This document shows positions 51,435-59,470 of a stretch of 64,000 bases of DNA, piece by piece. The translations under genes were made by a program, and so were the position numbers. This stretch comes from Mycobacterium barrassiae. Lineage in GTDB: Bacteria > Actinomycetota > Actinomycetes > Mycobacteriales > Mycobacteriaceae. The stretch's first letter is position 1. Every line of letters begins with the position of its first letter. The notes below the pieces were generated by a model. It searched no databases. It saw only the letters and a list, made by a program, of their open reading frames with translations, and was not told the origin of the DNA. The stretch covers positions 124,001 to 188,000 of the forward strand of contig NZ_JACKUK010000029.1 of the NCBI RefSeq assembly GCF_025822765.1, given 5' to 3'.

Positions 51435-54013
51435 GCGGCAGCGCCCGAGGAATCACTGCCCGACGAACCACTGCCCGACGAACCACTGTCGGAGGAACCA
51501 GCGCCCGACGTCCCGGCGTCCGAGGCGGAATCGGTGGCCGCGCCCGCGGAGGTGTTGGTGGCGGCGACATCGGCGGCAGCGTGGCGTCCGCCGCCGGAAC
51601 GCTTCGGGGTGATCCCGCCGGGGCGGAACGCATTCGCGGTGTCCCGAATGATCGATCCGCCGGAACCTTCCGTCTCCGTCTTGGCATGTCGGGGTGTGGA
51701 CGACCCAGACGAGTCGTCAGGCTTGGCGTGCCTGGGTGTGGACGACCCAGACGTGTCGTCGGGCTTGGCATGTCGCGGTGTATAGGAGTCGGAGGTGTTC
51801 TCGGACTTGGCGTGCCGGGGTGAGTACGAGTCAGACGCGTCGTCGACGTTGGCATCGCTCTGGCTGACCGTGTGGTTCTGGCTGACGGTGCGCTCGTTGG
51901 AATTCGCTTCCTCGCGGCCTCCTTCGACGTTGACTGTGCCTTCCGAAAAGACCGTGTCCTCCGAAAAGACCGTGTCGACCTCTTCAGCGTCGACCTCTTC
52001 AGCGTCGACCTCTTCAGCGTCGACCTCCACCTCGAGAGCAGCCACCTCGGAGACGTTTTCGTCGAGCGTGGCCTTCTCGACGAGGAACCCCTCGACCTCA
52101 TCGAGTTCCTCACCGCTCGACTCTTCCTCCGCGCTGAAAAGCGCTGCCTCTAGGAGTGATTCGTCGTCCTCGGCCTCCTCAGTAGACTCCGTAGCCACGA
52201 GGTCGTTCTCGGACGAGGACGGGTCTTCCTCGTCCCCCGGCGGGGCCACCACAATGGAACTCAGTGCGCCCGCCACTGCTCCGAACAGGCTGCCGTTGAG
52301 CAGGTTGGAGAGGGTCGCCAGCACATTCGGGGTGGGGGGAGTCGGGTTCCCGCTGAGGAATTCCCGGTAGAAGCCGACCACCAATTGGGTCAGTATCACC
52401 CCGATCACAAAGCCCAAGTCGAAAGTCGGGCGGGTCGCGAACGGTGTTGGTGTGCCTGCGTCGGCGAACGATCGTTCGAACGCACCTGTCGCCGGGTTGT
52501 AGAACACGTCCGTGTACCCGAGGTTGACCAGGCTCGTCAACGCGGGCGCCAACGCGTTCGCCAACCTGGTGATCCAGTTGAGCTGCGGACCACCCATCAT
52601 GTTGACGGCGTCCCCCAACAGGTACAGCGGTTCGAGCAGCGGCAGTGTGACAGGCGGGATCGTCACGTACAGGTTGAGCGCCAACGGATTTCCCTCCGCG
52701 GCGCTGGCCGTCGCCTCGGCGATTTGAGCGTCGACCTGTTCCCGGACGGCATCGAAGTCGAGGCCGCGCAGCATGTAAGTCGGAAACAGCCCCGCCATGA
52801 CGTTGTTGGCCAGCGAGAACAGATTCGGGGACGCTGCGAGGTCAGACAGCGGATGGTACGCAACACCGATGTCGATCAGCATCGGAATGATCGTCGCAGT
52901 GCCGTTGGTGGTTATCTCCGTGACCGGATTGACGACGTTGATGTCTGTCGAGTCGAACATCGGGTAGAAGCGGGCCAGCGCCCCGCCGTTGGGGCGGGCC
53001 GGATTGAACAGCAGGAGCATCGGCAGCACGGTCACGCTGCCCTGCGCCGGATCGCCTGTGTAGTTGAGGCCGCCGGGCTGGTTGGGTAGGTCGGCAACGA
53101 CCTTGTCGTATGCCGTTGCGATGGCGAAAGCACCCAGTCCGACGCCCATCGTCACGGGCACCCGCACCTGGGTTGCCTCCGGGGCGTCGACCGGCAGGTT
53201 GTCGATGACCGCTTGGAGTTGGTCGATCAACGGATTGCCCGGCTGCGTGTCGGTCAGCCGCTCAACGACGGTGCTGAGCAGGCCGTCGGCACCGACCTGC
53301 AGGTAACCGGTGTTGTTGATCTCGTTGGCGACAGAGTTGGGCAGTCCGGGTACCCATCCGAGATCCACGCCGAGCATCTTCAGCAGCGTGAAGACCGGAC
53401 CTGCGGTGACGACGTTGAGCCCTGGAATATCGCGATCTTCGAGATCGAGCGGATCGCTGAGATCGAGACCGACCAGATTGAGCAGGCTGAGCAGGTCGCT
53501 GACTCCACCCGTCTCGGGGTACAGCTCTTCCAAGGCCTGAAGCACGAGAGGCGTGGCCTCCCCGTAGACGCCGCCCAGCGACTGGCCGAGGTCGATGGGG
53601 ATCTGGCCCAACACCTCGCCGAGCGCCGAGCTGAGCAGGAGGTTTGGGTTGGCCAACGCGCCCTTGACGATCTCGGGGAGATCGATCCCCGCCTCCTGCA
53701 ACACCGCAGCGCGGTTGTTGCTCTCGACGATGGCGCGGATGATCAGGTCTGCATTGGTCTGGAAGGCGTCATAGGAGGCGGCATCGGGGCCGAACGTCAG
53801 ATCGGAGAACTGCCACGGATTGACGGTCGCCGTCAGGTTGAAGTTTCTCTTGACCAATCCTGCGGCGGTGTTGTCGACCTTGGGTTCGGCAGGGACTCCG
53901 ACGGTCAGCGCGGCGGCGGTGGCGGTTGCTGCGCCGATTGCCCCGACACGCTGCGAGGTGCGGACGACCCGTCTTTTGGGCGAACGGCGCACTTTGCGGT
54001 GCTTGCCTGGCAT
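51431..54013 (-). CDS. 860-residue exported protein with repeats and acidic/Ser-rich tail
   Basis: I do not recognise a named family. The first 45 residues are strongly basic then hydrophobic (KHRKVRRSPKRRVVR; AIGAATATAAALTVGVPAEP), an export signal. Residues about 50-580 are Leu/Asn/Pro-rich with repeated LPNxxxxEIN-type turns and no catalytic motif I can name; the style recalls large mycobacterial surface proteins. Residues about 585-680 are acidic and include VDAEE repeats. Residues about 721-777 are four 14-residue units centred on TPRHAKPDD. The last 40 residues are Ser/Gly/Asp-rich. It probably sits in the cell wall, the tail acting as a spacer. Confidence 0.75.
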   Translation of the reverse strand: MPGKHRKVRRSPKRRVVRTSQRVGAIGAATATAAALTVGVPAEPKVDNTAAGLVKRNFNLTATVNPWQFSDLTFGPDAASYDAFQTNADLIIRAIVESNNRAAVLQEAGIDLPEIVKGALANPNLLLSSALGEVLGQIPIDLGQSLGGVYGEATPLVLQALEELYPETGGVSDLLSLLNLVGLDLSDPLDLEDRDIPGLNVVTAGPVFTLLKMLGVDLGWVPGLPNSVANEINNTGYLQVGADGLLSTVVERLTDTQPGNPLIDQLQAVIDNLPVDAPEATQVRVPVTMGVGLGAFAIATAYDKVVADLPNQPGGLNYTGDPAQGSVTVLPMLLLFNPARPNGGALARFYPMFDSTDINVVNPVTEITTNGTATIIPMLIDIGVAYHPLSDLAASPNLFSLANNVMAGLFPTYMLRGLDFDAVREQVDAQIAEATASAAEGNPLALNLYVTIPPVTLPLLEPLYLLGDAVNMMGGPQLNWITRLANALAPALTSLVNLGYTDVFYNPATGAFERSFADAGTPTPFATRPTFDLGFVIGVILTQLVVGFYREFLSGNPTPPTPNVLATLSNLLNGSLFGAVAGALSSIVVAPPGDEEDPSSSENDLVATESTEEAEDDESLLEAALFSAEEESSGEELDEVEGFLVEKATLDENVSEVAALEVEVDAEEVDAEEVDAEEVDTVFSEDTVFSEGTVNVEGGREEANSNERTVSQNHTVSQSDANVDDASDSYSPRHAKSENTSDSYTPRHAKPDDTSGSSTPRHAKPDDSSGSSTPRHAKTETEGSGGSIIRDTANAFRPGGITPKRSGGGRHAAADVAATNTSAGAATDSASDAGTSGAGSSDSGSSGSGSSGSDSSGAAA
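51681..51848 (-). repeat. Four 42-nt tandem units in the 860-residue protein gene
   Basis: Units start at about 51681, 51723, 51765 and 51807 and encode 14-residue repeats (S-x-S-x-[ST]PRHAK-x4). The units differ at a few bases. Confidence 0.85.
51942..52018 (-). repeat. Short perfect tandem repeats (18 nt x2, 15 nt x3)
   Basis: An 18-nt unit TCCGAAAAGACCGTGTC[CG] occurs at 51942-51959 and 51960-51977. The 15-nt unit GTCGACCTCTTCAGC is repeated exactly at 51974-51988, 51989-52003 and 52004-52018, followed by a partial copy. Both keep the reading frame and look recent. Confidence 0.85.
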
Positions 54014-54092
54014 CTAACCAGCCTTCGACCCCCGTGATCTTGAACCTCCGGGAGGCACCGTAACAGGACCGTAAAATTCTGGCTAACGTTTC

Positions 54093-54104
54093 CAAGAATT
54101 CTTG
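54093..54104. promoter_or_regulatory. Perfect palindrome CAAGAATTCTTG upstream of the 860-residue protein gene
   Basis: A 12-bp perfect palindrome 80 nt before the start at 54013, in a 160-nt gap of lower GC content that must hold the promoter. A regulatory role is inferred. Confidence 0.3.
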
Positions 54105-54173
54105 CGCACGGAATGTGTTGGGACTGTGCCTATTCCTTCAAAAAGCGTCGCGAGCTGTGAATACAGCAACTTG

Positions 54174-54941
54174 TCAGTTTGCCAGCGCCCGCGCCGCAGC
54201 CGTCGCGGTCTGATCGACGTACCCGGCCCCGAACAGCGCCACATGCACGAGCAACGGAAACAGCTGATGCAACGGGACCCGCTCCTGCCAGCCGTCGGCA
54301 AGGGGATGCTGGCGCTGATAGCCCTCGAGGACCGCACCCAGAAATGGGCAGCCGAACAGCGCCAGCATGGCCAGGTCGGTCTCCCGGTGGCCGCCGTGCG
54401 CCGCGGGGTCGATGAGCGTGACGCCACCCGGCGTCCACATGACGTTGCCGCTCCACAGGTCGCCGTGCAGGCGGACCGGGCGGTCGTCATCGTCGAAGTC
54501 GCCGCGTTGGCACCGGTCGATCACCGCCTCGATCGCACCGCGTGCCGACGGCGCCAGGAGGGCGGCGGCGCGTGCGGCCATCGGCGCCAGCCGCTCACGG
54601 GCGTAGAACGTTCCCCAACTGTCGAATCCGGTCATCGACATCGGGAGTGGATGGTGCAGCGGCCCGAAGAAGCCGGCCCCGGTCCATCCGGCCGGTGGCG
54701 CACCGAAAGCATCGGCGCCGGCGTCGTGGGTACGAGCCAGCCGACGGCCGAACTCGTATGCGGCGTCACGGTCGGGCCGAACGGACACGAGACGTTCCAG
54801 CGTCAGACTGGACTCGTCGTACCCGATGACACGGGCACACGGCACCCCACCCTCGGCAGCTGAAAGCCACTGCAGCCCTGCAGCTTCACAGGCGAAGAAG
54901 CCCGCGGGCGCGTTGGGGTTGCGTTTGACGAAGGTCGGCAT
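54174..54941 (-). CDS. Fructosamine/ketosamine-3-kinase family protein
   Basis: A 255-residue kinase-fold protein that phosphorylates sugar-modified amines, making the adduct fall off glycated proteins. VRLHGDLWSGNVMWTPGG holds the catalytic Asp and Asn, and LIDPAAHGGHRETDLAMLALFG the metal-binding Asp; both are family signatures. FVKRNPNAPAGFFACEAAGL at the N-terminus contains the ATP-binding Lys. It starts 1 nt after the SDR stop, so it is in an operon with the SDR. Confidence 0.88.
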   Translation of the reverse strand: MPTFVKRNPNAPAGFFACEAAGLQWLSAAEGGVPCARVIGYDESSLTLERLVSVRPDRDAAYEFGRRLARTHDAGADAFGAPPAGWTGAGFFGPLHHPLPMSMTGFDSWGTFYARERLAPMAARAAALLAPSARGAIEAVIDRCQRGDFDDDDRPVRLHGDLWSGNVMWTPGGVTLIDPAAHGGHRETDLAMLALFGCPFLGAVLEGYQRQHPLADGWQERVPLHQLFPLLVHVALFGAGYVDQTATAAARALAN

Positions 54942-54942
54942 C

Positions 54943-55773
54943 CTACGGTTGGCCGGTCACCTTCCGTAGCGCGACGTCGCGCACTTTTGTGGGTAGCGCT
55001 GTCATCAACGCCACCTGTGCCTTGGGGGCGAGTCCGACGATGTAGCGGGCGCGGGGCCGACGGGCGGTGAGCGCCTCCTCGACGACGGCGGACACCTTCT
55101 CGGTGGGAACGGCGATGCGCTGCGACATCGGGATCATCTTCTTGAATCCCGCGATGTGCCTGGCGTAGAGGCTCCTGTGCTCGGGCGTAAGACCCGCCTC
55201 CAGTTCTGCCACCATGTCGTCCGCGGTCCGCCACATGTCGGTGTCGGTCTGTGCGGGCTCGACGACGATGACGCGGATCTTCCAGGGAGTCAACTCCATT
55301 CGCAGTGCGTCGGCCGCCGCCTCCAACGCGAACTTGCTGGCCGCATACGCACCGACCAGAGGCATCGACATCCGCCCGTTGACGCTCGAGATAAACACGA
55401 TGCGGCCACGGGACTTGCGGAGCCGCGGCAGCACCGCGCGAGTGACGGCGAACTGGCCGATGACGTTGATCTCCAGTTGTTTTCGCCACTCCTCGGTGCT
55501 CAACGTCTCCATCGCACCGCCGACGGCGATACCCGCGTTGTTGACGACCGCGTCGAGTCGCTCCGGAAGCGATGCCTCCAAGGCCGCGATGTCGTCGGAC
55601 GAGGTGACGTCGAGGATCACCGACGACACCCGTTGCGGGTCGAGCTTGGTGACCGCGTCGGCATCTTCCCGGCTGCGTACCCCGGCGATGACGTCCCAGC
55701 CGCGGGCGGCCAGATGTTCGACGATCCCCTTGCCGATACCGCGTGATGCGCCCGTGACGAGTACTGATGGCAT
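54943..55773 (-). CDS. Short-chain dehydrogenase/reductase
   Basis: A 276-residue classical SDR: NAD(P) motif LVTGASRGIGKGIVEHLAAR, NNAGIAVGG, and the catalytic Ser-Tyr-Lys in SSVNGRMSMPLVGAYAASKF. R at the end of the first strand (GVRSRED) suggests NADPH. The substrate is unknown. ATG 55773 follows TAGTCT (55785-55780, minus strand) by 6 nt, so it may be leaderless although it begins only 9 nt after the DUF1275 stop. It is followed directly by the ketosamine kinase gene. Confidence 0.88.
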   Translation of the reverse strand: MPSVLVTGASRGIGKGIVEHLAARGWDVIAGVRSREDADAVTKLDPQRVSSVILDVTSSDDIAALEASLPERLDAVVNNAGIAVGGAMETLSTEEWRKQLEINVIGQFAVTRAVLPRLRKSRGRIVFISSVNGRMSMPLVGAYAASKFALEAAADALRMELTPWKIRVIVVEPAQTDTDMWRTADDMVAELEAGLTPEHRSLYARHIAGFKKMIPMSQRIAVPTEKVSAVVEEALTARRPRARYIVGLAPKAQVALMTALPTKVRDVALRKVTGQP

Positions 55774-55779
55774 AGGTGG

Positions 55780-55785
55780 AGACTA
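55780..55785 (-). promoter_or_regulatory. -10 TAGTCT for leaderless SDR transcript
   Basis: On the minus strand TAGTCT ends 6 nt before ATG 55773, overlapping the 3' end of the DUF1275 gene. No ribosome site is present. Confidence 0.45.
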
Positions 55786-56463
55786 GTGCGCCCGCCGTCC
55801 ACCGAACCAGAAGATGGCCGCGCTGCTCGCCACCACGGCGGCGGCCAACCCGATCACGGGTGCGACCGCGAACCGCGTCAGTGTCGCGCCGAGCGCGGCG
55901 CCGGAGAGGATCGCGAAGATGACGCTGAACCGCAGCTTCTCGCGCTCACCGGTGCCCCCGGCCAGGCGACTGTCGAAGCCGATCCCCGAGATGGTCGTCG
56001 TCAGGACGGTGGTGGACAGCTCCTGGATGCCGAACTGGCGCGCCGTGGAGTTCTGGATCCCGAACGTGACCGCCAGCCCCGCGATCAAAAACAGCTTCGT
56101 GCGGTCGTGGTAGTCGAGGATTCCCGAGCCCGCCAGGATCGCCAGCGCGACAAGCAAAACGACCTCGAGGGAGAGGGCGACGGCGAGCCAGTGCCTGACC
56201 TCGCGGTCGAGGTGCCGAGCCAACCGGCCGCCGAGCACCGCACCGATCACGAAGCAGAACACCGCGACGAACGCCGCGGTCACGTCCACCACCGTGGAGG
56301 GGGCCAACCAGAAGCCGAGGAAGATGGCGTTGCCCGTCATGTTCGCGACGAACACATGGCCGAGCTCCAACACACTGACCGCATCGACGAGGCCGGTCGC
56401 GAACGTCAGCAGAAGTAGGGCGAGGTACGTCAGGCGTGAAGAGACCGGTGATTCGACGGCCAC
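55783..56463 (-). CDS. DUF1275 (YoaK-like) membrane protein
   Basis: A 226-residue membrane protein with six hydrophobic helices. The family motif TFATGLVDAVSVLELGHVFV followed by ANMTGNAIFLGFWLA is at residues about 20-55, and the C-terminal half has GIQNSTARQFGIQELSTTVLTTT-like sequence. Its substrate is unknown. Start is GTG 56463, 19 nt after the stop of the last Mce-associated gene, so it could be read from the mce operon. Confidence 0.87.
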   Translation of the reverse strand: MAVESPVSSRLTYLALLLLTFATGLVDAVSVLELGHVFVANMTGNAIFLGFWLAPSTVVDVTAAFVAVFCFVIGAVLGGRLARHLDREVRHWLAVALSLEVVLLVALAILAGSGILDYHDRTKLFLIAGLAVTFGIQNSTARQFGIQELSTTVLTTTISGIGFDSRLAGGTGEREKLRFSVIFAILSGAALGATLTRFAVAPVIGLAAAVVASSAAIFWFGGRRAH

Positions 56464-56482
56464 GGGCGGCGGATCGTCCGGC

Positions 56483-57331
56483 CTACAACTGCGGCGTGAG
56501 ATCGAACGACGTCACGGTGGACATCTTGGTGATCAGCCACTTCGCGTCTTTGCGCTGCATCGTCAGCCGGTACGACAGGTAGCGCAGCGACGGGATGTTC
56601 TTGGTCACCGGGCTGGTGGCCACGGAGTTGGTGTACACGAGCGCGGTGGCCTCGTCGGCGGACAACGACTCCACGGCCGCACCCATCACCTGGGTGGTGT
56701 TGGTGACCTGCGCCTGCTTGTTGGGCGCGACGATCGCGTCGATGTACTTGCGGTACTCGTTGGCGAAGTCGCCACCCAGGAACACCTCCGCGCGGTCCGG
56801 CAGCGACTCCATGTTGTCGGGCGTGTAGGTCCACAGCGTGGAGATCGCGCTGGCCGCCGTCCTGGCGACGTCGAGCTTCGTGTCGACGGCCGCGCGCTCG
56901 GCCAGGTACGGCTGCAACGTCGCGCCCGCGAAGGCGGCGCCGCCGACGAAAAGGACTGCGGCGACGATGGCGGCGACGATCAATCGCTTACCTGCGGGGC
57001 GATGCGGAACGAGGACGCGGCCCTCGCCGGGTTCGGAATCCTCGGCCTCGACGGGCTCCTCGGAGGCGACGGTTTCGGCCGGCTCCGCAGGCTCGGTGGT
57101 GGTCGGCTCGGGCTTTCGCGCCTGGCGGGCACGTCGCGCTTTGCCGACGGGCTTGGGCGGCGTCGGGGCGATCTCCTCTTCCGGCGGCTGCTCGGAAACC
57201 GATTCGGGCTCAGTGGCTTTCGGTCGGCGTCGCAGCGAGAACCTCCGACGGCGTGGTTCGGCCGGCGATGAGGCGTCCGCCGCTTCGGCGTCGGTGGTCA
57301 GATCACCTGGATCAGCTGGCTGATCTTCCAC
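56483..57331 (-). CDS. Mce-associated membrane protein, Rv0178-like
   Basis: A 282-residue protein. The N-terminal 110 residues are charged and Pro/Glu/Arg-rich (disordered, cytoplasmic). One transmembrane helix lies at about 118-140 (LIVAAIVAAVLFVGGAAFAG). The exported C-terminal domain has the NTF2-like Mce-associated fold, ending MQRKDAKWLITKMSTVTSFD. Its start overlaps the end of the Rv0177-like gene by 34 nt. It is the last of four Mce-associated genes of the mce1-type operon. Such proteins stabilise Mce complexes. Confidence 0.85.
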   Translation of the reverse strand: MEDQPADPGDLTTDAEAADASSPAEPRRRRFSLRRRPKATEPESVSEQPPEEEIAPTPPKPVGKARRARQARKPEPTTTEPAEPAETVASEEPVEAEDSEPGEGRVLVPHRPAGKRLIVAAIVAAVLFVGGAAFAGATLQPYLAERAAVDTKLDVARTAASAISTLWTYTPDNMESLPDRAEVFLGGDFANEYRKYIDAIVAPNKQAQVTNTTQVMGAAVESLSADEATALVYTNSVATSPVTKNIPSLRYLSYRLTMQRKDAKWLITKMSTVTSFDLTPQL

Positions 57332-57849
57332 TGCTGTCCTTCCTTGATTGCCGTTGCGACCCAGCGGTTTCCGCTTTCGATCGTCGACTTCCCGTCCGGC
57401 GACTTCGAACTGATCTTCGTGGCGACCAGGACGTCGGCGCTGCCGTTGTCGTTCCAGCGTTGGACACCCGCTGCCACCACGGTGCCGGTCGTCGGCTCCG
57501 CCTGTGCAACCTGTATCAGGATCTCGTTCTGCTTCTCCTTGAACATGCTCGCGAACTCACCGGTGCCTTCGCCAAGAATCCGTTCGACGTACGCGTTGGC
57601 GTTGAACGGATCCAGCGTCGTGTACGTCGTCATGAACGCCTGGACGTAATCCAGCACTTGGGCGTCATTGGCCCTGGTACGGACATCGCTGCGATGGCTG
57701 AGGAACATCAGGGTGCCCGCGGTCAGCGCTGCCGCGAGCAACAGCGACACCACCGCGGCGAGTACCGGCAGGCCCCAACGACGCGGTGGTTGTGGCTTCA
57801 CCTCGAAGAAGTCGGGCTCGTCGGCCTCGATCTTGCGCCGCGGGCTCAT
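57298..57849 (-). CDS. Mce-associated membrane protein, Rv0177-like
   Basis: A 183-residue protein with a short cytoplasmic head, one helix (VLAAVVSLLLAAALTAGTLMFL, residues about 29-50) and an NTF2-like exported domain (DVRTRANDAQVLDYVQAFMT; GQQWKISQLIQVI). ATG 57849 overlaps the stop of the Rv0176-like gene by 4 nt; the longer open frame in that direction is a shadow of that gene. Length matches Rv0177. Confidence 0.87.
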   Translation of the reverse strand: MSPRRKIEADEPDFFEVKPQPPRRWGLPVLAAVVSLLLAAALTAGTLMFLSHRSDVRTRANDAQVLDYVQAFMTTYTTLDPFNANAYVERILGEGTGEFASMFKEKQNEILIQVAQAEPTTGTVVAAGVQRWNDNGSADVLVATKISSKSPDGKSTIESGNRWVATAIKEGQQWKISQLIQVI

Positions 57850-58820
57850 TGGCCACCCGCTTCCATCAGTGGTTTCTTCAAGACCGTGAGATTGCCGACC
57901 TCCCATTGACCGTCGCTCGACTTCTCGAAGTCCACCCGCAACGTCGCGGTGATGAACTTCAGATCCTTCGGATCGGTACCGCGCTGGCCCTGCAACGCGA
58001 CCAACATCGCCGCCTTGTCCGCCGACGCCGACAGCACCGCGCTGCTGACGGCCCAATACTCGTTGGAGGTCGCACCGGCCTGGAGCACCGCCTGCTGTTG
58101 CGCGATCAACTGGTCCCGGTAGCCGTCTGTGGTCAGCGACTGTGCGCGTGAAAAGTCTTGCGGCAGAGTGTCCTTGGTGTAGCTCAGCATCTGCTCGACG
58201 ATTCTTGGTCCCTGCTCGGCGATCTGCTGGCGGGCGATGTCGACCGCCCGCTCCGGCCGGTACACCATCGCATAGCTCAGTCCGACGGCCAATGCGCACA
58301 CCACCGTCGCGGCGATCAGGACCGCCCCCGTCGGCCTGCGCACATCGCGCGGTGTGCGTTCGACAGCGTGCACCTCGGTGCGGAGCAGCAGATCGGCGAA
58401 CGTCCGGCGGCGACCATCCCACAGCGGCCAGAGCCACCCGATGAACAACGCCGCGGTGTCCAGGAGGTGCGCCACATCGCGGCCGACCAGCCGCAGCACC
58501 CCCGGTGCGGCGCCGTCGCGCGTACGCACCGCGATACCGAAAAGCGCTCTGCCCAGGCTCCATCCGGTCATCGTGGGAAGCAGCAGACGGTTCACCGCCA
58601 TCGCCACGATGGTCAGCGCCGCCGTGCCGACGAAGACCCACCACAACCAGCCGCGCCACGGTGCGCTCCACGCCGACACCGCCATGGTCGCGATCACCGC
58701 GACGCCCAGCAGCACGTCGATGGCGAACGCGCCGGCCCGGGCCGGCCAGGTCGCCAGCGGCGGTTCGGGCGTCACCGCGGTGTCGGGCTTCTCGTCCACG
58801 GTGTCCAGTACAGCGGTCAC
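57846..58820 (-). CDS. RDD-domain Mce-associated membrane protein, Rv0176-like
   Basis: A 324-residue protein. The RDD domain at about 22-155 has the signature ATWPARAGAFAIDVLLGV and GWSLGRALFGIAVRTRDG. One more helix at about 162-185 leads into an exported NTF2-like domain (RAVDIARQQIAEQGPRIVEQ; FEKSSDGQWEVGNLTVLKK). The start overlaps the stop of the Rv0175-like gene by 4 nt, and it is coupled again to the Rv0177-like gene. Confidence 0.87.
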   Translation of the reverse strand: MTAVLDTVDEKPDTAVTPEPPLATWPARAGAFAIDVLLGVAVIATMAVSAWSAPWRGWLWWVFVGTAALTIVAMAVNRLLLPTMTGWSLGRALFGIAVRTRDGAAPGVLRLVGRDVAHLLDTAALFIGWLWPLWDGRRRTFADLLLRTEVHAVERTPRDVRRPTGAVLIAATVVCALAVGLSYAMVYRPERAVDIARQQIAEQGPRIVEQMLSYTKDTLPQDFSRAQSLTTDGYRDQLIAQQQAVLQAGATSNEYWAVSSAVLSASADKAAMLVALQGQRGTDPKDLKFITATLRVDFEKSSDGQWEVGNLTVLKKPLMEAGGQ

Positions 58821-59470
58821 GAGGTGACCTGGTCCAGCTTCGCGATTTTGTAGGTGCCCTCGTCGGGCGCCATCCGCAGCCGCAGCCGGTAGCCCTGCTC
58901 CTGGTCGGCGGCCTCGGAGTTGGTCACCTTCACCCGCACCGCGACCATGACGTCGAAGGAGCCGTCGTCGTTGTGACGTTCCACGGCGGCCCGCATGTCG
59001 GACACCTGCACCTTGACGTTCGCCGCCTGGTAGGCGTCCACCAGGACACCGCTGTACAGGCTCGCCTGCGCCCCGAAATCACCCGTCGAGCATTCGATGA
59101 TCTTCGACTGAGCGGCGGTCATCGCCGTGACATCGGGCGCATGGGTGGCGGCCACGCAGTCCCTGGCGGCCTGGAGGGCGGCGGCCTCCTTCAGCGCGTT
59201 CTCCTCGCTCTGCTGGTTCGCCTTCAGTGCGAGATAGCCGGCGACCCCGCCTGCGGCGGCGAGGATCAGCAACGTCGCACAAATACCGGCGACCCAGCCG
59301 CGGCCCAACCGCGACGGGCGGCGGGTGTCACCCGGTTCGGCGGGGGCTTCTGCGGTCTGCGGCTCTTCGGGTTCGGTGGTTTCTGGCTGTGGGGATACTG
59401 CTAACGACTCGTCGGGCGCCTGATCAGCATCGGTGGGGTTCAGCTGGCGGGTGCCAGCATCTCCTTCCAT
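58817..59470 (-). CDS. Mce-associated membrane protein, Rv0175-like
   Basis: A 217-residue protein: a Glu/Pro-rich head of about 55 residues, one helix (GWVAGICATLLILAAAGGVAGYLAL), then an exported domain with Cys in AARDCVAATH and KIIECSTGDFG and the ending GTYKIAKLDQVTS. Its ATG lies 31 nt inside the 3' end of mceF, in another frame. It is the first of the four accessory genes. Confidence 0.86.
   Translation of the reverse strand: MEGDAGTRQLNPTDADQAPDESLAVSPQPETTEPEEPQTAEAPAEPGDTRRPSRLGRGWVAGICATLLILAAAGGVAGYLALKANQQSEENALKEAAALQAARDCVAATHAPDVTAMTAAQSKIIECSTGDFGAQASLYSGVLVDAYQAANVKVQVSDMRAAVERHNDDGSFDVMVAVRVKVTNSEAADQEQGYRLRLRMAPDEGTYKIAKLDQVTS

Noticed and set aside
51534-52370. Long plus-strand open frames opposite the 860-residue protein
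   Set aside because: Composition follows the third-position bias of the minus-strand gene and the tandem repeats; no start signals or known domains.
54186-54863. Plus-strand open frames opposite the ketosamine kinase
   Set aside because: The minus-strand kinase has complete catalytic motifs; the antisense frame has none.
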